The position numbers and the translations under genes were made by a program. Below the pieces are notes generated by a model. The model saw only the letters and a list, made by a program, of their open reading frames with translations, searched no databases and was not told where the DNA came from. From an uncultured Clostridia bacterium (lineage in GTDB: Bacteria; Bacillota; Clostridia; Lachnospirales; CAG-274): a DNA stretch of 64,000 nt. The stretch spans positions 39,809-103,808 of the forward strand of contig CAJTVH010000005.1 of NCBI GenBank assembly GCA_910579745.1, written 5' to 3'. The number at the start of each line of letters is the position of its first letter. Positions within the stretch are counted from its first letter, which is position 1. Shown here one piece after another: positions 9,382-18,936 of the stretch.

Positions 9382-10810
9382 TTACCTCCAAAACTCAAAA
9401 GCTCTCTCAAAAGCGTATGAATATTTGTCAGCCGCCCCATGGTTAAAATGAGAAGCCTTTAATATATATGTATAGCTTTGAGCAAAACTAAGTATAAAAC
9501 ATAAAACCGTGGAAACGAAAAACACTTTGGCCATAACCTTTTTTATATTCTCGTTTTCACAATTTTGATATATTATAAAAATTATTGTAAAAGCGCCGAT
9601 TAAAAACTGCCAGGCGAAATCCGTCTTATATCTTATACCATAACCGCTTTCCCAAACAGACGCAATAATCACTAAAGGCGCTATAACGCAAAGCGCCGAA
9701 ATTATAAGGGAATATAATTTTTTGTTCTCACTTCTTGAGACCGCATATGCTTTTTTAAAGTAAAAATAAGAAAAACAGAGAGGATCCATAATAAACAGCC
9801 CAGCGGTGTTTGTCGCCACAAAATAATACCCGTTTGGATTAAACGTTTCCACATGAGACGATATAAACGGAAAACTTGACGAGGTATTTGGAACGGCGAA
9901 TAAATAATTATAAAATCCTATGCCGGCGAAATGCGAGTGAAACTCCGTACCCATAAAATCGTTTATGGTGAGGGAATACTGTATGCCAAAGTCCAGTATA
10001 TTCCCAAATCTTAAATAATTATAAATCATCTTTATCCCGCCGATTAATATAAACGGCAAAAAAACGGCGGCGAGTAAACGTATATAACACCCGATTCCGC
10101 TTTTTCTCTCCGGCATAAGAACTCTTCTTTCATAAGTCCAGCGAAAATAAAAATTAAGGCGCATATACAGTAAACCGCTAAAGTAGGCCTTGATAAAACC
10201 CCAAAAGCGAAAAGAACCGCCGATAAGCTTAAATAAAATAAATTAATCTTTCTTTTTCCGATTACACCGCTTATAAGCGTAAAATCCCTTCCTAAAGTCA
10301 CGAAAGCGAAACCTAAGGCCTGAGCGATTTCATAAAAATTCCCCATGACGAAACAAAACCAAATTCCGCTTATAAGCTGAAGCGTATAAACCCCATCAGA
10401 ATAAAACTTATTTTCATGTAACAAAAAAATTCTTTTATATAAGACATATACAGCTTGTACAGGAAAAAAACGCCTATAGCGCCGAATATAAAATTATACC
10501 ATATAGACGGGAGATAATAACCCGTAATAAGATGAAACGGCAGACATAAAATAATAACCAGCGCTATTCCATAACAAGAATAGTAATTCCCGTCGTAATA
10601 AAGGTGGTCCTATAAATAATAAATCCCTTTTCCTCTGACTGTCGTCATAAGGATTGTCAAGATTTTTAAGCTCTTCGGGAACTTCCTCCAAAATATTCAG
10701 ACACCCATCCTCAAAGGAGTCCACAAGCTCTTTTGTGATTTGGTTCCCCTCCCCAGTTTTAAAATCATCAAAAATATTTGAGAATAAATCCTCATAAGTG
10801 TTACTCTCTG
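9382..10810 (-). pseudogene. Multi-pass membrane protein, glycosyltransferase-like, frameshifted
   Basis: Remains of a large integral membrane protein read in at least three frames. 10810-10494 holds 'ELVDSFEDGCLNILEEVPEEL' and 'LDNPYDDSQRKRDLL', a lumenal segment typical of a family of clostridial multi-TM proteins with glycosyltransferase-like folds. 10424-10044 holds helices ending in 'FGVLSRPTLAVYC'. 10164-9382 holds 'MIYNYLRFGNILDFGIQY' and the C-terminal helices. Frame breaks occur near 10650-10560, near 10495 and between 10164 and 10044. The N-terminus is missing: an in-frame TGA lies at about 10816 and the neighbouring gene ends at 10862. It probably once acted on wall or capsule polymers. 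Confidence 0.75.
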
Positions 10811-10861
10811 TTCACTTTAAATCTTCCCAAAACCATTTTCCCCGCGCTTTCGGTGTTTGTT

Positions 10862-11965
10862 TTATATTTTCCTGAATTGCCGTATTATTAAATTTATACC
10901 CAAAGACCCTATCATAGAGCATATAAAAATCATAGGAACAATAATAAAGTAATAAGGAATTTTATCATAAAACATAATTACTCTATCGTTAAGAAGGTCA
11001 TAAAAAATCGTGTCAAAAATATATGACAATAAATACGCCCCAAGGGTAAGCTCCGATATTTTTTTTAATATTGTTTTTACTATGTCCGGAAGTTTCTCAA
11101 AATTAAGTTTCTGTATAAACATAAATACCAAAACTGAGTCTATAAGATTCTCAAATCCACACCAATACTCACTGTAAATATCAAGTTTAACTTGACCCGT
11201 ACCGCTTGTGATACTTCTGTAATAATTAAATCCGCCAAATATAAAAAGACATACCAATAAAGTAATTAAAATATATCGTTTTTTTATATTTATCTTAAAC
11301 TCGCTAAAAAAAGCTCCTATAAAATAATATGTAATTGGATAAACCTCCTCCCAATAATCAGGGAAAATCTTGTATTTATAATTTATGACCGTCGGTAAAG
11401 CCGTAAGAGCGATAAGGGTAAAAATTAAAATAAGCTTTCCTTTTTTTGACTTTAGTCCGTTATACGCCAAATTCAAAAAAGGTATAACTAAAAATAGTCC
11501 TATATACATTTCAACATACCATGAATATGGCGCCGCGCTATAATTAAAAATACTTTCAACCCATCTCCATACATCAGCTTCTTCCCATAAATATTTTATT
11601 CTGAACACAGCGCAAGCCGCGCTAGCTAAAATATAAACAGCTATAACCTTTATAATTCCCTTATAGTATCTTTTGGATAATTCTTTTTTATTCATTAAAA
11701 ATCCTGTGGTTATTATAAACAATGGAACACAAATCATAAAAAATGTTCTTCCCGTGACAGCGGAATATCCGGCGAACCCTTCTAATTCTTGCTCATAAAA
11801 ACCGGTGTATAAGAAAAAATGTATTGAGACTACAGAAAATACAGCGAAAATTTTAATCAAATCCATATTGGTATTTCTTTTCTTTTTAGTTGAAGAGTCA
11901 GTGCCCTCCCCTCCCCCGCGCTCATTATCTTGTATTTTACATTTTTTTGAATTTGAATAGTTCAT
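10862..11965 (-). CDS. Acyltransferase 3 family membrane protein (paralogue 1)
   Basis: 367 residues from the ATG at 11965, preceded by AAAGGAG. About ten membrane helices. The family motif 'NTNMDLIKIFAVFSVVSIHFF' carries the catalytic histidine, and 'YSWYVEMYIGLFLVIPFLN' and 'YPITYYFIGAFFSEF' follow. Acyltransferase-3 proteins O-acylate (often acetylate) surface polysaccharides, peptidoglycan or teichoic acids; the substrate is not known here. The N-terminal linker has the run 'ERGGGEGTDSS' encoded by an interrupted G-rich stretch (about 11907-11920). This corresponds exactly to the pure 15-G tract of the neighbouring paralogue. This copy is in frame. Confidence 0.85.
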   Translation of the reverse strand: MNYSNSKKCKIQDNERGGGEGTDSSTKKKRNTNMDLIKIFAVFSVVSIHFFLYTGFYEQELEGFAGYSAVTGRTFFMICVPLFIITTGFLMNKKELSKRYYKGIIKVIAVYILASAACAVFRIKYLWEEADVWRWVESIFNYSAAPYSWYVEMYIGLFLVIPFLNLAYNGLKSKKGKLILIFTLIALTALPTVINYKYKIFPDYWEEVYPITYYFIGAFFSEFKINIKKRYILITLLVCLFIFGGFNYYRSITSGTGQVKLDIYSEYWCGFENLIDSVLVFMFIQKLNFEKLPDIVKTILKKISELTLGAYLLSYIFDTIFYDLLNDRVIMFYDKIPYYFIIVPMIFICSMIGSLGINLIIRQFRKI

Positions 11966-12327
11966 CAGATAACTCCTTTCATAAAGCCTGTTCATATGCC
12001 CTCTCTGCTGTCTTGAAACTTTGCGTCCATTGTTAAATTTTAACAAACTTTTAACAATTAAAAAGTATTTCGCTTTTTATAAATCTAAAATATCTAAAAA
12101 ACTATTAGAAATAAAATAAATATATTTCAAATTCGTTTTGCTTTTTTATAGCTTTTTGTTTATTTTGAATTTTAAGACAGCGTATAAACAATGATGGTTG
12201 ACAAAAGATTTTTCATTAGACGAAACATGATTTTAACAGTAATACTTGAAAAGTATCTAAAAAAATCAGACAAGTCATAACAATAAAATTTTTAAAGCGC
12301 TTTCGGAAATATTGTCAAACAGGTCTA
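11966..12327. other. Intergenic between the two acyltransferase genes
   Basis: AT-rich. I see no gene, repeat or convincing terminator. It carries the ribosome binding site of paralogue 1 (about 11971-11978). Confidence 0.4.
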
Positions 12328-13460
12328 TTAGTTTACTTGTTTTAACTTACTCTCTTTATTTAATATTACTTTAAATATCCTTATTACTGCGTTTATAACA
12401 AAAGAGCCAGCCATAGAGCATACAAAAACCATAGGAATAATAATAAAATAATAAGGAATTCTATCGTAAAACAAAATTATTCTATCATTAAGAATACCAT
12501 AAAAAATCGTGTCAAAAATATATGACAGTAAATAAGCGCCCAAGGTAAGCTCTGATAATTTTTTAAGTATTCCCTTTATTACATCAGGAAGCTTCTCAAG
12601 ATTAAGCTTTTGTATAAATATAAATACCAAAACTGAGTCTATAAGGTTCTCAAATCCTCTCCAGTCACAGTATGGCCCTTTCTCAAATTCATGGCGCGTA
12701 CTTATATATGCTCTGTAATAGTTAAATCCTGTAAAAACCAAAATACATACCAGCAAAGCAATTAAAATATATCGCTTTTTTATGTTTATTTTAAACTCGC
12801 TTAAAAAAGCTCCTATAAAATAATATGTAATTGGATAAACCATTTCCCAATAACCAGGAAAAACCTTATACTCATAATTTATGACCGTCGGTAAAGTTGT
12901 AAGCGCTATAAAACTAAAAATCAAAACAAGTTTTTCCTTTTTGGATTTAAGACTATTATAAGCTAAATTCAAAAAAGGCATAATTAAAAACAATCCTATA
13001 TACATCTCAATATACCACGAATATGAAATACCGCTGTAATTAAAAATATTTTTTATCCACCGCCATACATCCATATCTTCGCCGAAATATTTAGCTTTAA
13101 ATATAAGACTCACTATACTAGCCAAAATATAAACCGCTATAATTTTTATAATCCCTCTATAATATCTCTTTGATAACTTCTTTTTGTTCATAAGAAACCC
13201 CGAAAGAATAATAAACATAGGAACGCAGACCATAAAAAACGTCCTGACCGCGATAGTAAAATATCCGCTAATTCCTTTTATTCCTTGTCCATAAAATCCA
13301 GAGTTTAAAAAAAAATGCACAGAAAAAACAGAAAACACGGCAAAAACCCTGACCAAGTCCATATTGGTATTTCTTTTCTTTTCAGTTAAAGAGTCAGCCC
13401 CCCCCCCCCCCCGTGCTTATTGTTTTGTATTTTACATTTTTTTGAATTTACATAATTCAT
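12328..13460 (-). CDS. Acyltransferase 3 family protein (paralogue 2), phase-variable, out of frame as sequenced
   Basis: Highly similar along its whole length to the gene at 10862-11965, so a tandem duplication. The natural start is the ATG at 13460 behind a strong GGAAGGAG. Translation gives MNYVNSKKCKIQNNKH, then a run of 15 G. As sequenced, the frame continues GGGGG-LTL and stops at TAA after 24 residues. The body (12328-13398, 'ADSLTEKKRNTNMDLVRVF...') is in the frame that needs 13 or 16 G. The body is otherwise intact, including the catalytic His in 'SVFSVHFFL'. An internal ATG at 13362 could allow weak initiation. Predicted function is O-acylation of a surface polymer. Confidence 0.82.
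13398..13412. repeat. Homopolymeric C/G tract of 15 in coding start, candidate phase switch
   Basis: Fifteen consecutive C on the plus strand (G in the gene), codons 17-21 of the acyltransferase. A pure tract of this length is prone to slipped-strand gain or loss. Only lengths of 1 mod 3 (13, 16) join the start codon to the body of the gene. The count could be affected by homopolymer sequencing error. Confidence 0.85.
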
Positions 13461-13491
13461 AATATAACTCCTTCCGCCACTTATATTAATC

Positions 13492-13602
13492 TATATCGAA
13501 CCAATAAAAAATTAACAACTAAACCTTTAATAATATTGATATATTCAAGTGCTAAGAAATCTTTTTATTTGCCTGTGTTAAAAATCTTATAAATTGCTAT
13601 AA
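13492..13602. repeat. Family-1 repeat, copy b
   Basis: Begins TATATCGAACCAATAAAAA and ends with the inverted TTATAAATTGCTATA block. It lies upstream of the phase-variable acyltransferase. The rest of the 13461-13853 gap holds only the tuf terminator. Confidence 0.6.
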
Positions 13603-13785
13603 TAAAAAAATAAATATACCTTGTTCATTAACTTATACTAAATCTATCTTTAAATATTGAATAAAATAACATAAAAACAAAAAAGTCGCAAAAACCCACG
13701 GAAGACAACTGCTTTTAACCATTCACCCGACATGTGAGGCACAGTCAGCGACACTATATTATCCTCAAGCTTTTGTATGTAAAAG

Positions 13786-13823
13786 AAACGGCATACCGCA
13801 AAATCACTTTTGCAATATGCCGC
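13786..13823 (-). terminator. Terminator of tuf
   Basis: Hairpin GCGGCATATTGCAAAA / TTTTGCGGTATGCCG with a 4-nt loop, followed on the minus strand by TTTCTTTT. It lies 31 bases past the tuf stop. Confidence 0.85.
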
Positions 13824-13853
13824 TTTTATAGCTAAATAAATAATATTTTAATA

Positions 13854-15041
13854 TTACTCAATAATAGAAACAACAGAGCCAGAACCAACTGTTCTACCGC
13901 CCTCACGAATAGCGAAACGAAGACCTTGCTCCATAGCGATAGGGCTTATAAGCTCAACAGACATCTCAACGTTATCTCCCGGCATACACATTTCAGTGCC
14001 TTCAGGTAAATTAATAACGCCTGTAACGTCAGTAGTTCTGAAGTAGAACTGAGGACGATAATTGTTGAAGAAAGGTTTGTGACGGCCGCCCTCGTCAGCT
14101 GTCAAAACGTAAACCTGAGCTGTGAATTTAGTGTGAGGAGTTATAGTACCAGGTTTAGCGAGAACCTGTCCTCTCTCTATGTCTGTTCTCTGAACACCGC
14201 GGAGAAGAGTACCTACATTGTCTCCAGCCTCAGCCTCATCAAGAAGTTTACGGAACATCTCAATACCTGTAACAACTACTTTACGAGCCTCGTCAACGAT
14301 ACCAACGATCTCAACTTCGTCATTAAGTTTAAGAATACCTCTCTCAACTCTTCCTGTAGCTACAGTACCACGTCCTGTAATAGAGAATACGTCCTCAACA
14401 GGCATAAGGAAAGGTTTGTCTGAATCTCTCTTAGGATTAGGAATATACTCGTCGATTGTCTCAAATAACTCAACGATTTTATCTCCCCATTCTCCCGCTG
14501 GATCTTGAAGAGCCTGGAAAGCTGAACCCCTGATAATAGGAGAGTCCTCAAATCCATACTCAGCCAAAAGCTCGCTGATTTCCATCTCAACTAAGTCTAA
14601 AAGTTCCTCATCGTCAACCATATCGCATTTGTTCATAAATACAACAATTTTAGGAACGCCAACCTGACGTGAAAGAAGAATGTGCTCTCTTGTCTGAGCC
14701 ATAGGACCGTCTGTAGCGGCAACAACAAGTATAGCTCCGTCCATCTGAGCCGCTCCTGTAATCATGTTTTTAACATAGTCGGCGTGACCTGGGCAGTCAA
14801 CGTGAGCGTAATGTCTATTAGGAGTCTCATACTCTACGTGAGTAGTTGAGATAGTGATACCTCTTTCTTTTTCTTCCGGAGCCTTGTCAATTTTATCAAA
14901 AGCAACTTCCTCACCAAGATTATATCTTTGATATAAAGTTTTTGTAATAGCCGCGGTCAAAGTAGTTTTTCCATGGTCAACGTGACCGATAGTACCAATA
15001 TTTACGTGTGGTTTAGTTCTTTCAAAATGTGCCTTAGCCAT
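13854..15041 (-). CDS. tuf: Elongation factor Tu
   Basis: 395 residues, full length. GTPase that delivers aminoacyl-tRNA to the ribosome. G1 is 'GHVDHGKTT' (about 19-27), G3 'DCPGH', and G4 'NKCD'. Switch I 'KERGITISTTHVEY' is intact, followed by the two beta-barrel domains. Start ATG follows AAGGAGG. Last gene of the str operon, 151 bases after fusA and followed by a strong terminator. Cytoplasmic, expected to be highly expressed. Confidence 0.98.
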   Translation of the reverse strand: MAKAHFERTKPHVNIGTIGHVDHGKTTLTAAITKTLYQRYNLGEEVAFDKIDKAPEEKERGITISTTHVEYETPNRHYAHVDCPGHADYVKNMITGAAQMDGAILVVAATDGPMAQTREHILLSRQVGVPKIVVFMNKCDMVDDEELLDLVEMEISELLAEYGFEDSPIIRGSAFQALQDPAGEWGDKIVELFETIDEYIPNPKRDSDKPFLMPVEDVFSITGRGTVATGRVERGILKLNDEVEIVGIVDEARKVVVTGIEMFRKLLDEAEAGDNVGTLLRGVQRTDIERGQVLAKPGTITPHTKFTAQVYVLTADEGGRHKPFFNNYRPQFYFRTTDVTGVINLPEGTEMCMPGDNVEMSVELISPIAMEQGLRFAIREGGRTVGSGSVVSIIE

Positions 15042-15192
15042 TTAAAATTTCCTCCTTAATAAAGTAAATTAAAATTTGTTTGTAATTTTGTTTATATATA
15101 TGATTATTATAGCTGATTTACTATAATTATGCAAGTATTTTTTTATTTAAAACAAGATGTTATCCCTTATGCCCTATGAGATTTTAAGCTCA

Positions 15193-17298
15193 TTACTCAG
15201 CGGCTTTCCCCGCGGCCACTTTTTCCTGAATACTCTTAGGAACAGCCTCGTAATGGTGAACTTCCATAGTATAGGTTCCTCTTCCCTGAGTCTTTGAGCG
15301 AAGGTCTGTCGAGTAGCCGAACATCTCAGCCAAAGGCACATAACCGTGAACAACCTGATTTCCGTTAAACGGCTCCATACCCTCGATACGGCCTCTTCGG
15401 CTGTTAATGTCGCCGATAACGTCGCCCATATAATCCTCAGGTACAGTAACGTCAACTTTCATAATAGGCTCTAAAAGAGCTGGGTCTGATTTTCTCATAG
15501 CGTCTTTAAACGCCATGGACCCTGCAATTTGAAAAGCCATCTCAGATGAGTCAACCTCATGATAAGAACCGTCGTAACATACCGCCCTAACGCCGACAAC
15601 AGGATACCCGCCGATTACTCCGGCCTGCATAGCGTCTCTGATACCTTTGTCAACAGCTGGGATATACTCTTTCGGAATAGCTCCGCCGACAACCTCGTTC
15701 ACAAACTCATAAGTTTTGTCAGCGTTGGCGTCCATAACCTCAAACCTAACCTTACAGTGTCCGTACTGACCGCGTCCGCCTGACTGTTTAGCGTATTTGT
15801 GCTCAACATCCACATCTTTGCGGAAAGTCTCTCTGTAAGCCACCTGAGGAGCGCCCACGTTGGCCTCAACCTTGAACTCTCTTAAAAGACGGTCAACAAT
15901 AATCTCAAGATGAAGCTCGCCCATACCTGAAATAATTGTCTGCCCTGTTTCTTGATTTGTATAAGTTTTAAAAGTCGGGTCCTCCTCAGCGAGTTTCGCC
16001 AAAGCGATACCCATTTTATCACGTCCCGCCTTTGTTTTCGGCTCAATAGCGACAGAAATAACAGGATCCGGGAAATTCATGGACTCAAGAATAACCTCGT
16101 TGCTCTCGTCGCATAAAGTGTCGCCCGTCGTGGTAAGTTTAAGACCAACCGCGGCGGCTATATCCCCGGCGTATACCTTGTCAATTTCCTGACGGGAATT
16201 GGCGTGCATCTGTAATATACGGCCGATACGTTCTTTTTTGCCTTTCGTCGAGTTGTAAACGTAAGAACCCGCTTCTAAAACGCCCGAGTAAACTCTGAAG
16301 AAAGCGAGCTTTCCAACAAACGGGTCGTTCATAATCTTAAAAGCGAGAGCGGCGAAGGGTTCCTCGTCTGAAGAGTGTCTTTGAACCTCAATATCTTCTT
16401 TTCCTGGCTCGTGACCTTTGATAGCTGGAATATCTGTCGGAGCCGGCATATACTCAAGAATACCGTCAAGAAGCTTCTGAACGCCTTTGTTTCTGTAGGC
16501 TGAACCGCAGAACACCGGCGTAGCCTCGCAGGCGATACAAGCTCTTCTTAAAGCGGCTTTCATCTCAGGAATAGTAAGTTCCTCTCCCTCAAGATACTTT
16601 TCCATAAGCTCCTCGTCGCACTCGGCGATAGCCTCAATCATAGCCGCTCTGTATTCTTCAGCTTTTTCTTTCATGTCATCAGGAATATCTTTAACGGAAA
16701 TATCCGTACCCTGCTTATCGTTGTAATAGTACGCTTTCATTTCCATAAGGTCAATAATTCCCACAAAATCATCCTCAGCCCCGATAGGAAGCTGAACTGG
16801 AACAGCGTTAGCGTTAAGCCTGTTCCTTATCATATCGACAACGTTGTAAAAATCAGCGCCCATAATGTCCATTTTATTTACAAACGCCATACGAGGAACA
16901 CTGTATCTGTCCGCCTGGCGCCAAACAGTCTCGGACTGAGGCTCAACTCCGCCTTTGGCGCAGAAAACGCCCACTGAACCGTCAAGAACCCTGAGAGAAC
17001 GCTCAACCTCAACGGTAAAGTCAACGTGACCTGGTGTGTCTATTATATTAATGCGGTGCATAGGTCCCTCGCCTATGTGCCACTGAGTAGTCGTCGCGGC
17101 AGAAGTAATGGTAATACCTCTTTCCTGTTCCTGCTCCATCCAGTCCATAGTAGCGGTACCTTCGTGAGTGTCACCGATTTTATACGTACGACCTGTATAG
17201 AATAATATACGCTCTGTAAGAGTCGTTTTACCGGCGTCAATATGAGCCATAATACCGATATTACGAGTTCTCTCAAGAGGACAAGCTCTACCTGCCAC
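15193..17298 (-). CDS. fusA: Elongation factor G
   Basis: 701 residues. Translocase GTPase: P-loop 'AHIDAGKTT' (about 18-26), 'DTPGHVDF', 'NKMD', then domains II-V. The domain IV segment 'GGRGQYGH' is present. The start is GTG at 17298 with GGAGG eight bases upstream. It lies 19 bases after rpsG in the usual str order. Confidence 0.98.
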   Translation of the reverse strand: MAGRACPLERTRNIGIMAHIDAGKTTLTERILFYTGRTYKIGDTHEGTATMDWMEQEQERGITITSAATTTQWHIGEGPMHRINIIDTPGHVDFTVEVERSLRVLDGSVGVFCAKGGVEPQSETVWRQADRYSVPRMAFVNKMDIMGADFYNVVDMIRNRLNANAVPVQLPIGAEDDFVGIIDLMEMKAYYYNDKQGTDISVKDIPDDMKEKAEEYRAAMIEAIAECDEELMEKYLEGEELTIPEMKAALRRACIACEATPVFCGSAYRNKGVQKLLDGILEYMPAPTDIPAIKGHEPGKEDIEVQRHSSDEEPFAALAFKIMNDPFVGKLAFFRVYSGVLEAGSYVYNSTKGKKERIGRILQMHANSRQEIDKVYAGDIAAAVGLKLTTTGDTLCDESNEVILESMNFPDPVISVAIEPKTKAGRDKMGIALAKLAEEDPTFKTYTNQETGQTIISGMGELHLEIIVDRLLREFKVEANVGAPQVAYRETFRKDVDVEHKYAKQSGGRGQYGHCKVRFEVMDANADKTYEFVNEVVGGAIPKEYIPAVDKGIRDAMQAGVIGGYPVVGVRAVCYDGSYHEVDSSEMAFQIAGSMAFKDAMRKSDPALLEPIMKVDVTVPEDYMGDVIGDINSRRGRIEGMEPFNGNQVVHGYVPLAEMFGYSTDLRSKTQGRGTYTMEVHHYEAVPKSIQEKVAAGKAAE

Positions 17299-17317
17299 TT
17301 TTATTCCTCCTTTTTAA

Positions 17318-17788
17318 TTACCATTTGTAATGAGAGAAAGCCTTATTAGCTTCTGCCATTTTATGAGTTTCGTCTTTCTTTTTAACAGCGCCGCCGGCGT
17401 TGTTAATAGCGTCCATAATCTCACCGGCTAAGCGGTCAATCATGGTTTTCTCGCTTCTTTTTCTGCTGTATAAGGTAAGCCAGCGAAGACCTAAAGCAAG
17501 TCTTCTGTCCGGTTTAATCTCGATAGGCACCTGATAAGTCGCGCCTCCCACACGGCGGGCTTTAACCTCAAGCACAGGCATAATATTGTTAAGAGCCTGC
17601 TCAAAAGCCTCCATGCTCGGAGTACCTGTTTTTTCCTCAACTTTCTCAAAAGCGCCGTAAACAATTTTTTGAGCGATACCTTTTTTACCGTCAAGCATAA
17701 CGGAATTTATAAGTTTAGTAACTACCTTACTTTTGTACAAAGGATCAGGTAATACTTCTCTTTTAGAAACATGACCTTTACGTGGCAC
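17318..17788 (-). CDS. rpsG: 30S ribosomal protein S7
   Basis: 156 residues, standard length, beginning PRKGHVSKREVLPDP. It binds 16S rRNA in the 30S head and nucleates its assembly. GTG start at 17788 with AAGGAGG upstream. In E. coli S7 also represses translation from the rpsL-rpsG gap. The corresponding gap here is long and structured (see 17834-17907). Confidence 0.98.
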   Translation of the reverse strand: MPRKGHVSKREVLPDPLYKSKVVTKLINSVMLDGKKGIAQKIVYGAFEKVEEKTGTPSMEAFEQALNNIMPVLEVKARRVGGATYQVPIEIKPDRRLALGLRWLTLYSRKRSEKTMIDRLAGEIMDAINNAGGAVKKKDETHKMAEANKAFSHYKW

Positions 17789-17833
17789 GATTCTTCCCTC
17801 CTTAATTATGGAAATATTAATTCATCGGTACTC

Positions 17834-17907
17834 GGGGAAAATTTATTCCCGCGTTTCATGCCTATGCACTAAAGTAAGCCACTGCAACGACAGATAGGCA
17901 AATTATA
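17834..17907 (-). promoter_or_regulatory. Structured rpsL-rpsG intercistronic region, possible S7 site and internal promoter
   Basis: The 224-base gap between rpsL and rpsG contains two stems on the minus strand. One is TGCCTAT / ATAGGCA (17859-17865 with 17894-17900); the other is CGGGAATAAATTTTCCCCG (17834-17852). A TATAAT (complement of 17902-17907) lies immediately upstream, without a good -35. It could be an S7 autoregulatory target, an internal promoter leader, or both. This is inference from position and pairing only. Confidence 0.4.
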
Positions 17908-18012
17908 ACGTCGAAACAAAAAGAAATATCAGCAAAAAAATTTTATTCTATTATTCCCTGTTTCTTTTTTATAATTCTAAAGTACAAGGCAAATTTAAAT
18001 TACCAATTTATT

Positions 18013-18429
18013 TTATTTTTTCTTCGCGCGTTTAGCGCCGTATTTTGAGCGTGACTGCTTTCTGTCCGCTACGCCCGCCGTATCAAGAGTACCTCTGATA
18101 ATGTGGTAACGAACACCGGGAACGTCTTTAACTCTTCCGCCTCTTATAAGAACAACGCTGTGTTCCTGAAGATTATGTCCCTCTCCTGGGATATAAGCCG
18201 TAACCTCTATACCGTTTGAAAGGCGAACCCTGGCTATTTTTCTGAGAGCCGAGTTAGGCTTTTTAGGCGTCGCTGTCTTAACGGAAGTACATACGCCTCT
18301 TTTCTGAGGAGAACTTACGTCGGTCTGTTTCTTTCTTAAAGAGTTGAGACCTTTCTGTAAAGCGGGAGCGGTAGACTTCTCAAATTTGGTCTTTCTGCCC
18401 TTTCTTACTAATTGGTTAAATGTTGGCAT
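18013..18429 (-). CDS. rpsL: 30S ribosomal protein S12
   Basis: 138 residues. Decoding-centre protein with 'TATPKKPNSALRK' and 'GRVKDVPGVRYHIIRG'. The lysines at the classic streptomycin-resistance positions are the sensitive-type residues. Start ATG with GGAGGTGCG upstream. First gene of the str operon behind a consensus promoter. Confidence 0.98.
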   Translation of the reverse strand: MPTFNQLVRKGRKTKFEKSTAPALQKGLNSLRKKQTDVSSPQKRGVCTSVKTATPKKPNSALRKIARVRLSNGIEVTAYIPGEGHNLQEHSVVLIRGGRVKDVPGVRYHIIRGTLDTAGVADRKQSRSKYGAKRAKKK

Positions 18430-18542
18430 TTAAGTCGCACCTCCTTGCGCGTTTAGATATTTTTTTCTGCCATTGCATTGGTAATCCGAACAATTTTCGT
18501 ATGAAAACGAATAAAATGCTTTTCATACCGACACAGTTACAA

Positions 18543-18571
18543 ATTATAACATCAAGTTATGTATATGTCAA
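18543..18571 (-). promoter_or_regulatory. Sigma-A promoter of the str operon
   Basis: Minus strand TTGACA, 17-base spacer, TATAAT: a perfect consensus about 115 bases upstream of the rpsL start. Confidence 0.85.
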
Positions 18572-18654
18572 TAGTTTTTTAATTTTTTAAGGCTGTAACA
18601 CAGGCGTTTCATAAATTTTTCCTCATGTCCCAAAAAATTTATCATTAATGATGT

Positions 18655-18762
18655 TATAATTACGGCGACTCATAAAATTTTCGCGGTTAAACAATAAATA
18701 ATCCCTTTATATCTCATATTTTATTAAAGCTCCCCTGCTTATTCTTTTATCTCTTCGCTATA
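18655..18762. repeat. Family-1 repeat, copy f
   Basis: Lies between the divergent rpsL and ilvE genes. The right end ATTCTTTTATCTCTTCGCTA and left end CGCGGTTAAACAATAAATAA are degenerate versions of the family ends. The rest of the 18430-18936 gap holds the two promoters. Confidence 0.55.
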
Positions 18763-18836
18763 GACTGTTTCTTATTTTGACACTCTCTGAAAATCAGTAC
18801 AATAAAGTTAATTTTTGCTATAATTGAATTTAACTA

Positions 18837-18864
18837 TTGAATTTTTCACAGATTGGTATATAAT
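18837..18864 (+). promoter_or_regulatory. Candidate promoter of ilvE
   Basis: TTGAAT, 16-base spacer, TATAAT, ending 72 bases before the ilvE start. I saw no T-box or other leader structure. Confidence 0.55.
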
Positions 18865-18936
18865 AATTTATATAAATTATTTAAGGGAACGCCTCATTTT
18901 CCTTAAAGATAAATTTTTAAGAAAAGAGTGATTTTA

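Noticed and set aside
18430..18936. T-box or other amino-acid leader before ilvE
   Set aside because: No specifier loop, T-box sequence or terminator/antiterminator pair; the space is taken by promoters and a repeat.
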